A program made the translations under genes and the position numbers. 12,807 nt of DNA from CBDDRG01 sp965232975 (GTDB lineage: Bacteria; Pseudomonadota; Gammaproteobacteria; Pseudomonadales; Porticoccaceae), in the NCBI GenBank assembly GCA_965232975.1, contig CBDDRG010000118.1:1-12807 (forward strand), read 5' to 3'. The notes beneath the pieces were generated by a model, which was given only the letters and a program-made list of their open reading frames with translations, was not told the DNA's origin and made no database searches. Each line of letters starts with the position of its first letter. Within the stretch, counting starts at the first letter, position 1. Below, piece by piece: positions 7,487-12,807 of the stretch.

Positions 7487-7996
7487 ATGATCACGCTGCA
7501 GACCAACCACGGCGACATCGCCATCGAACTTGATTTCGACAAGGCCCCGCTGACCGCCGCCAATTTTTTGCAATATTGCCGCGATAACTACTACACCAAC
7601 ACGGTATTCCACCGCGTCATCGGCAATTTCATGATCCAGGGTGGCGGCATGACGGCGGACATGGCGCAGAAGGCGACGCGCGCCCCGATTGAGAACGAAG
7701 CCGATAACGGCCTGACCAACACGGTTGGCACCTTGGCGATGGCGAGAACCTCGGATCCGCACTCGGCGTCATCGCAATTCTTTATCAACGTCGCCAACAA
7801 CGATTTTCTCAATCATTCCGGCAAGACTGCCCAAGGTTGGGGTTATGCGGTATTTGGCAAGGTGGTGTCGGGGCTAGACACGGTGGACAAGATCAAGGCC
7901 GTACCGACCGGCAGAAAAGGAGGCCATCAGGACGTGCCGCTCGACGCCGTCGTCATTACCGGGGTGACTATCTCTGCGGCCTATCAAAATCGCTGA
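7487..7996 (+). CDS. ppiB: Peptidyl-prolyl cis-trans isomerase B (cyclophilin type)
   Basis: This cyclophilin speeds cis-trans isomerisation of peptide bonds before proline. No signal peptide is present, so it should be cytoplasmic. The 169 residues compare with 164 in E. coli. The active-site block FHRVIGNFMIQGG gives Arg43, Phe48 and Gln51, and the second block ASSQFFINV with GYAVFGKV is the cyclophilin signature. The ATG at 7487 is chosen because translation from it begins with the normal cyclophilin strand (MITLQTNHGDI) and AGGAA lies about 6 bases upstream. The open frame extends back to 7256, but that part overlaps glnS antisense and is not cyclophilin. lpxH follows 115 bases later on the same strand, as in Pseudomonas. 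Confidence 0.97.
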   Translation: MITLQTNHGDIAIELDFDKAPLTAANFLQYCRDNYYTNTVFHRVIGNFMIQGGGMTADMAQKATRAPIENEADNGLTNTVGTLAMARTSDPHSASSQFFINVANNDFLNHSGKTAQGWGYAVFGKVVSGLDTVDKIKAVPTGRKGGHQDVPLDAVVITGVTISAAYQNR

Positions 7997-8111
7997 CTGG
8001 TCGAATCTGAAGTTCGCGCCACATCGGACTGACAATCCGCCGATCGACAGTGAGTCAAGTTGAGGTGGCGCGCGGGAGCTCATACAGGGAGCGCATCGCC
8101 TCGGCCCCGCC

Positions 8112-8984
8112 ATGACCGTTTTGTTCGTTTCCGATCTACACCTGGCGCCGGAACGACCGGCGGTCGTCACCGCTTTTTTCGCATTTCTACGTGAATGTGC
8201 CGGTACGGTGGAATCGCTGTATATCCTCGGCGATTTGTTTGAAGCCTGGATTGGCGATGACGATCCGTCACCACTGGCGCGACAAGTGGTCTCGGCTCTG
8301 CGTGGCCTTACCGCTGCGGGCACCAAAGTCTTTTTCCAGACCGGCAATCGCGACTTTGCCGTTGGTCGCCGATTTGCGCGGGAAACCGGCTGTGTGCTGT
8401 TAGGCGACTGGCATCTTGTTGAGATGAGTAGCGAACCTGTATTGGTCATGCACGGCGATACACTGTGCACCGACGATGTCGCCTACCAAAACTTTCGCCG
8501 CCGTGTCCGCAACCCTGTTTTGCTTGCCGCCATGCGCCACTTGCCGCTCTTCGTGCGCCGCCGAATGGCCATTCGGGGCCGCGCCCGCAGTGCGGCAACC
8601 AATCGCTATAAAGCCGAGGACATCATGGATGTCGCGCCCCAGGCCGTCGTTGAGGTGATGTTGCGTCACGGCGTGCGGACGCTGATCCACGGCCACACCC
8701 ACCGCCCGGGCGTGTATCCGTTGACCGTTGACGGCAAATCGGCGCGGCGGATCGTGCTTGGCGACTGGGGTGACAGGGGTTGGATACTAAATGCAGGCGG
8801 CAGCGATCTGGAGTTGGTCAGTTTTCCCATTCCCAATGACTCCGGGAGTGGTCCATTAACCAGATGCACCAGTGCCACCAGCGCGGCCCGCTTAGAGCCT
8901 GTCCAAGATCTCGCCCAGGGGATGCAGCGCACGGAAAACTGGCCAAAAAAGCGCAGCATACAGGGCGCATATGAGCATTTTTAG
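8112..8984 (+). CDS. lpxH: UDP-2,3-diacylglucosamine diphosphatase with a MITE-derived tail
   Basis: LpxH hydrolyses UDP-2,3-diacylglucosamine to lipid X at the inner membrane, in lipid A synthesis. All metal ligands known from E. coli sit at identical positions: Asp8 and His10 (SDLHL), Asp41 (GDLFE), Asn79 (GNRD), His114 (MHGD), and His195 and His197 (GHTH). The ancestral protein should end near residue 240 (LELVSFPI), the E. coli length. Here the frame runs on to 290 residues. Residues 241-259 are of unknown origin, while about residues 260-290 and the TAG stop (8982-8984) come from the palindromic element at 8888-9041. The catalytic core looks intact, so the enzyme is probably active despite the extension. 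The ATG at 8112 has no good ribosome site nearby, so translation may depend on ppiB or a leader feature. Confidence 0.95.
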   Translation: MTVLFVSDLHLAPERPAVVTAFFAFLRECAGTVESLYILGDLFEAWIGDDDPSPLARQVVSALRGLTAAGTKVFFQTGNRDFAVGRRFARETGCVLLGDWHLVEMSSEPVLVMHGDTLCTDDVAYQNFRRRVRNPVLLAAMRHLPLFVRRRMAIRGRARSAATNRYKAEDIMDVAPQAVVEVMLRHGVRTLIHGHTHRPGVYPLTVDGKSARRIVLGDWGDRGWILNAGGSDLELVSFPIPNDSGSGPLTRCTSATSAARLEPVQDLAQGMQRTENWPKKRSIQGAYEHF

Positions 8985-9041
8985 GCCAGTTTTAACGCTG
9001 TGATGCGCCTTTCAGCGAGATCTTGACCAGGCTCTAAGCGG
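8888..9041. mobile_element. 154-bp MITE-like palindromic element at the lpxH 3' end
   Basis: Two long inverted arms (8888-8944 and 8984-9041) enclose a 39-base centre. The outermost 27 bases (ccgcttagagcctg at the tip, ending ctcgc) match at 25 of 27 positions, and the innermost ten (aaaactggcc with ggccagtttt) match perfectly. There is no coding capacity of its own, so it fits a non-autonomous miniature element mobilised by a transposase acting on GAGCCTG-type ends. TTA and TAA flank these GAGCCTG tips, but in inverted rather than direct orientation, and no convincing target duplication is visible. The parent family is not identified. The single-stranded form would fold into a long hairpin over the end of the lpxH message. 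Confidence 0.85.
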
Positions 9042-9236
9042 CAACCGGGCCGGAGTAAAGGCGCAGTTAGGTGCCGGGAGATTCGATTAGCTCCTGTTCG
9101 CGGGCGCAGCTTCTACCCAGCCGTCAGGCGTCGCGCAGGGCGGAAACCGTCGTATTGGGCAGGATAATTGAAGGGCGATGACGTCTCTATCCACCCAACA
9201 AGCGTCGTCCGCAAGCGTGAATCGGCGTACTGGACA

Positions 9237-9878
9237 TCAACCGGCGAGGCTTTTTAGCGCCTGGTCGCGATCGCGGTTGACCTGTTGCACCAGTGGATTC
9301 TTGTCCATCATCTGCTGCCAGTCGCGCAGGCCCTCAACCTCCATAGCAAGATCAATGCCGTACACTCGCTTCGCCGCCATGCCGGCCAGATTCGCGGTGT
9401 AATACAGCACCAGATCGGCTTGCGTCAGTTGCTCGCCGGCGGCATAGGGTGAAAATTGCAGCAGGCGCTTGAGCGCGACCACGCCCTTTTCGAGCTCCGG
9501 CCTGACCTTGATCTTCAACTCTTCGCTCAGCGTTTCGCCGAAAAAGACGCCCCGATACAATTGCCGAGCGACGAGCTCCACATACAGCTCGATGGACTTG
9601 GATAGCTCGCGAACCTTGGCCCGCGCAAAATGTTCTTTTGGCAATAGCGCCTTGTCGGGATAGGCTTCGTCGAGGAAATCGAGGATGACATTGGTTTCAG
9701 AAATAAACCCGTCAGACGTCTGCAGGCAGGGGATCTTGCCCATGGGACTTTTGGAGAGATAGTCCTGTTCCTGGCTCGGCCGCATGATGATTTCTTCGAA
9801 GGCAAGACCCTTGTGCAACAGCGCCAGTTTGACCATGTTGTAATAATTGCTTACTGGAAAACCGTAGAGTTTGAACAT
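9237..9878 (-). CDS. Glutathione S-transferase family protein
   Basis: This 213-residue protein has the two-domain GST plan. The N-terminal thioredoxin-like domain starts MFKLYGFPVSNYYNMV, so Ser10 is the likeliest catalytic hydroxyl. The cis-proline motif GKIPCL (Pro50) and the glutathione gamma-glutamyl contact SET (Glu61-Thr62) are present. The C-terminal half is helical and rich in charged residues. The substrate cannot be told from sequence; conjugation, peroxide reduction and maleylacetoacetate-type isomerisation are all possible. The ATG at 9878 has AGGAG about 7 bases upstream. The bases before it are AT rich (9890-9925) and may hold the promoter. It is transcribed away from the DUF1289 gene's stop, 98 bases downstream of it, and converges on lpxH. 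Confidence 0.9.
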   Translation of the reverse strand: MFKLYGFPVSNYYNMVKLALLHKGLAFEEIIMRPSQEQDYLSKSPMGKIPCLQTSDGFISETNVILDFLDEAYPDKALLPKEHFARAKVRELSKSIELYVELVARQLYRGVFFGETLSEELKIKVRPELEKGVVALKRLLQFSPYAAGEQLTQADLVLYYTANLAGMAAKRVYGIDLAMEVEGLRDWQQMMDKNPLVQQVNRDRDQALKSLAG

Positions 9879-9976
9879 TTTATTCTCCTATCTATTTGTT
9901 TTAAAATAATTTATATATATTCTCGGGGCGGTTTAGACAGCGGGAGCGGTGCCGGATTTTTAGTGCTCCGAGTCCA

Positions 9977-10474
9977 TCAGCAGGTGCCTGTCGAGGTCTC
10001 GGACACTATACCCGGCGCTAGATAACGATCATAGTGAGCCACCGATAGCTCCCAAAATGCCTGCTCAATGTCATCGCGTAACTGTACCAGGCTCTGGCCG
10101 GCGAACGCTGGTCGGGCACGGAATCCACAATCCTCCGGTTGGCCGATGCGGATTGCCGCGATCCGCAACAGGCGTTGGAGGTGGCAATAGGGGTCGCCGC
10201 CATCAAGTTCACAGCCGAAAGTCTTTGCTGACTGTGAAAATTTTTTAATATCAGTAAGCTGAAAGCGATTGGCCACGACATTTGCGAGTAATTGTTGCAA
10301 TCGTCGCACGACCAGCAGACGCTCCCTTTCCGAATAGCTGTTCCAGGCAATGATTTCATGGGCAAAGCGCTTGCAGCCACGGCAGACGGTATCGCCAAGG
10401 CTGGTGGAGCAGACGCCAAAGCAAGGCGCTTTAACCCGCTTGGTGTGCGCCGCTTGCCCGTCTTGGTTACCCAT
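9977..10474 (-). CDS. DUF1289 domain-containing four-cysteine protein
   Basis: The N-terminal third is a clear DUF1289 domain: PCFGVCSTSLGDTVCRGCKRF gives Cys18, Cys22, Cys31 and Cys34 (C-x3-C-x8-C-x2-C), followed by the family's aromatic/acidic block AHEIIAWNSYSERER. The cysteines suggest a small metal site, zinc or iron-sulfur, and no biochemical role is established for the family. The rest (to 165 residues) is a helical C-terminal region without recognised motifs. The ATG at 10474 is the first possible Met, since a stop lies five codons upstream in frame; its ribosome site is weak. The gene is divergent from acnB across 282 bases. Confidence 0.85.
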   Translation of the reverse strand: MGNQDGQAAHTKRVKAPCFGVCSTSLGDTVCRGCKRFAHEIIAWNSYSERERLLVVRRLQQLLANVVANRFQLTDIKKFSQSAKTFGCELDGGDPYCHLQRLLRIAAIRIGQPEDCGFRARPAFAGQSLVQLRDDIEQAFWELSVAHYDRYLAPGIVSETSTGTC

Positions 10475-10604
10475 TGAATCGCCCGTGCCAATACGTCAAT
10501 AGTGCGGCGGTTGGTAATAAATAGTGAATATCGCGGTAATCGGGGTTTCGTCGCGGTGTTCAGATTCTGGCTGAAGCCGGGCGTGGAAACCATCGCGAGA
10601 TGCA

Positions 10605-10633
10605 TTACCGGAAACAGCCTTTTCCTGTAAAAT
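10605..10633 (+). promoter_or_regulatory. Candidate promoter of acnB
   Basis: TAAAAT (10628-10633) lies 17 bases after TTACCG (10605-10610), inside the 282-base gap between the divergent DUF1289 and acnB genes. The -10 box is good and the -35 box weak (three of six). It would give a leader of about 115 bases. Nothing else promoter-like on the plus strand stands out in this gap. Confidence 0.35.
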
Positions 10634-10756
10634 TTCGCGGGCGCGCTGGCCCCGTGCACCGCTTTTCCCCCTGAAGCATCATTCTTTCATTTCCAGCGCC
10701 GCCTCCGGTGATCTTCCTCGGGGCGGGCAGAATAACCCAGCCAGAGGACATCTACT

Positions 10757-12807
10757 GTGCTTGAAGCCTACCGCAAACACGTGCAGGAGCGCGCCGCCGA
10801 GGGCGTACCCCCCAAACCCTTGAGCCCCGAGTGGACGGCGGCGCTGGTGGATCTGCTGAAACAGCCGCCGGTAGGAGAGGAGGCACTGCTGCTGGAGCTG
10901 ATCACCAATCGCGTGCCGCCGGGCGTCGATGCGGCTGCGTATGTAAAAGCCGGCTTTCTGTCCGCCATCGTCACGGGCGAGGCCAGATCGCCGCTGATCG
11001 ATGCGGCCAAGGCCATCGAACTGCTCGGCATGATGCTCGGCGGCTACAACATTGCGACGCTGGTGAGCGCGCTCGACAATCCCGCCCTCGCGGCGCTGAG
11101 TGCGGAGCAGCTCAAACATACGCTGCTGATGTTCGATGCCTTCCATGATGTCGCCGAAAAAGCCAAAGCAGGTAATACCGCTGCCCAACGCGTACTCAAG
11201 TCCTGGGCCGACGCCGAATGGTTCACCAGCCGTCCCGAGTTGGCCGAAAAAATTACTGCTTCAGTGTTCAAGGTCACCGGCGAAACCAATACCGATGACC
11301 TCTCCCCGGCGCCCGATGCCTGGTCGCGACCGGACATCCCGCTGCACGCCAAGGCGATGTACAAGATTCCCCGCGACGGCATCCACAACGCCGAGCAGCA
11401 GATCGATGAACTGAAGCAGAAAGGCTATCCGGTCGCCTTTGTCGGCGATGTGGTCGGCACCGGTTCGTCGCGCAAATCCGCCACCAACTCCGTCCTCTGG
11501 TATATGGGGGACGACATGCCGGGTGTGCCCAACAAGCGTGCCGGCGGCATCTGCATCGGCGGCAAGGTCGCGCCGATCTTCTTCAACACCATGGAAGACT
11601 CGGGCGCGCTGGTGTTCGAGGCGCCAGTCGAAAAAATCGATTTCGGCCAGGTCATCGACATCTACCCCTATAAAGGCGAGATTCGCGACCATGACAGCGG
11701 CGAGCTGTTGTCGCGCTTTGAGTTCAAATCCGACGTGTTGCTGGACGAAGTGCGCGCGGGCGGGCGTATCAACCTGATCATCGGTCGCGGGCTGACCAAG
11801 CGCGCGCGGGAAGAGCTGGGCCTGGCGCCCTCCGCGCTGTTCCGCAGCCCCGCGCAGCCCGCCGACACCGGCAGGGGCTATACGCTGGCGCAAAAAATGG
11901 TCGGCCGCGCCTGCGGCGTCGCTGGCGTCCGCCCCGGCACCTACTGCGAGCCCTACATGACCACCGTCGGCTCCCAGGACACCACCGGGCCGATGACCCG
12001 GGACGAACTGCAGGATCTCGCCTGCCTCGGCTTCTCCGCCGATCTGGTCATGCAGTCGTTCTGCCACACCGCCGCCTACCCCAAGCCGGTGGATATCCAA
12101 ACCCAGCACACCTTGCCCGACTTCATCATGAATCGCGGCGGTGTGTCGCTGCGCCCCGGCGACGGCATCATCCACAGCTGGCTGAACCGCATGCTGTTGC
12201 CCGACACCGTCGGCACCGGCGGCGACTCCCACACCCGCTTTCCCATGGGCATTTCCTTTCCGGCCGGTTCCGGTCTGGTCGCGTTCGCCGCCGCCACCGG
12301 CGTGATGCCGCTCGACATGCCCGAATCCGTGCTGGTGCGCTTCAAGGGCAGGATGCAGCCCGGCATTACCTTGCGCGACCTCGTTCACGCGATTCCCTAC
12401 TACGCCATCCAGCAGGGCCTGCTGACGGTCGAGAAAAAGGGCAAGAAGAACATCTTCTCCGGCCGCGTGCTGGAAATCGAAGGCCTGACCGGTCTGACCG
12501 TCGAGCAGGCGTTCGAGCTGTCCGACGCCACCGCCGAGCGCTCGGCGTCCGGTTGCACCATCAAGATGGCCATCGAGGATGTCGCCGAATACCTGCGCTC
12601 GAACATCACGCTGCTGCGCTGGATGATCGCCGAGGGCTACGGCGATGTGCGCACGCTGGAGCGCCGCGCCCGCAAGATGGAGGACTGGCTCGCCAACCCG
12701 AGCCTGCTCGAAGCCGATGCCGATGCCGAGTACGCCGCGGTCATCGAGATCGACCTCGCCGACATCCGGGAGCCCATCGTGTGCGCGCCCAACGACCCCG
12801 ACGACGC
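10757..12807 (+). CDS. acnB: Aconitate hydratase B, 5' part (cut by the window edge)
   Basis: AcnB is the main TCA-cycle aconitase, isomerising citrate to isocitrate through a 4Fe-4S cluster, and it often also handles 2-methylisocitrate dehydration. The frame opens with GTG at 10757 (then LEAYRKHV) with AGAGGA 8 bases upstream, and stays open to the last base: 683 full codons plus two bases, of about 865 expected. The N-terminal HEAT-like domain, specific to AcnB, covers about residues 1-160 (LLGGYNIATLV near its end). The swivel domain follows with VVGTGSSRKSATNSV (234-241 core). The catalytic domain includes GGDSHTRFPMG (488-498) and the GSGLVAFAAATG block. The cluster cysteines (710, 769 and 772 in E. 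coli) lie beyond the window, so completeness cannot be judged. The GTG start and the absence of a stop in the window make it easy to miss. Confidence 0.97.
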   Translation, partial: MLEAYRKHVQERAAEGVPPKPLSPEWTAALVDLLKQPPVGEEALLLELITNRVPPGVDAAAYVKAGFLSAIVTGEARSPLIDAAKAIELLGMMLGGYNIATLVSALDNPALAALSAEQLKHTLLMFDAFHDVAEKAKAGNTAAQRVLKSWADAEWFTSRPELAEKITASVFKVTGETNTDDLSPAPDAWSRPDIPLHAKAMYKIPRDGIHNAEQQIDELKQKGYPVAFVGDVVGTGSSRKSATNSVLWYMGDDMPGVPNKRAGGICIGGKVAPIFFNTMEDSGALVFEAPVEKIDFGQVIDIYPYKGEIRDHDSGELLSRFEFKSDVLLDEVRAGGRINLIIGRGLTKRAREELGLAPSALFRSPAQPADTGRGYTLAQKMVGRACGVAGVRPGTYCEPYMTTVGSQDTTGPMTRDELQDLACLGFSADLVMQSFCHTAAYPKPVDIQTQHTLPDFIMNRGGVSLRPGDGIIHSWLNRMLLPDTVGTGGDSHTRFPMGISFPAGSGLVAFAAATGVMPLDMPESVLVRFKGRMQPGITLRDLVHAIPYYAIQQGLLTVEKKGKKNIFSGRVLEIEGLTGLTVEQAFELSDATAERSASGCTIKMAIEDVAEYLRSNITLLRWMIAEGYGDVRTLERRARKMEDWLANPSLLEADADAEYAAVIEIDLADIREPIVCAPNDPDD

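Noticed and set aside
10018..10659. 213-codon open frame on the minus strand
   Set aside because: It overlaps the DUF1289 gene in another frame and has no motif, while DUF1289 has its full cysteine pattern.
11261..12388. 375-codon open frame on the minus strand
   Set aside because: It lies wholly antisense to acnB, whose aconitase motifs are unmistakable. The translation is Gly/Ala/His-rich with no family features.

Overview
The window looks like chromosomal DNA of a moderately GC-rich gammaproteobacterium. The order lpxH, ppiB, glnS, cysS, with ppiB-lpxH divergent from glnS-cysS, matches the arrangement known from Pseudomonas and relatives. The LpxH, CysS and PpiB catalytic residues fall at or within one residue of their E. 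coli positions. Nothing visible fixes the genus.

Layout. (1) Bases 1-575: no supportable protein gene, then a tRNA-Ala(GGC) gene on the minus strand with a strong sigma70-type promoter and an intrinsic terminator. (2) Bases 577-1963: an IS256-family insertion sequence with imperfect terminal inverted repeats. Its transposase has lost one base near the 3' end. Reading frame for the C-terminal part of an alpha/beta hydrolase starts directly at the right end of the element. (3) Bases 2261-3901 (minus): ETF-ubiquinone oxidoreductase. (4) Bases 4160-7299 (minus): glnS followed by cysS, probably one operon. (5) Bases 7487-8984 (plus): ppiB, then lpxH. The 3' end of lpxH runs into a 154-bp MITE-like palindromic element that supplies its last ~31 codons and its stop. 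(6) Bases 9237-9878 (minus): a glutathione S-transferase-like protein. (7) Bases 9977-10474 (minus): a DUF1289 four-cysteine protein. (8) Base 10757 to the right edge (plus): acnB, which starts with GTG and is cut by the window end.

Function. Most of the window is housekeeping: aminoacylation (CysS, GlnS, tRNA-Ala), proline isomerisation (PpiB), lipid A synthesis (LpxH), the TCA cycle (AcnB) and electron entry into the quinone pool from acyl-CoA and related dehydrogenases (ETF-QO). I see no CRISPR array, toxin-antitoxin pair, phage or defence island. I did not find a new multi-gene system. The points most worth a second look are the mobile-element effects: the MITE-derived C-terminus of LpxH, and the IS256 element that is frameshifted, has no target duplication and abuts a decapitated hydrolase gene.
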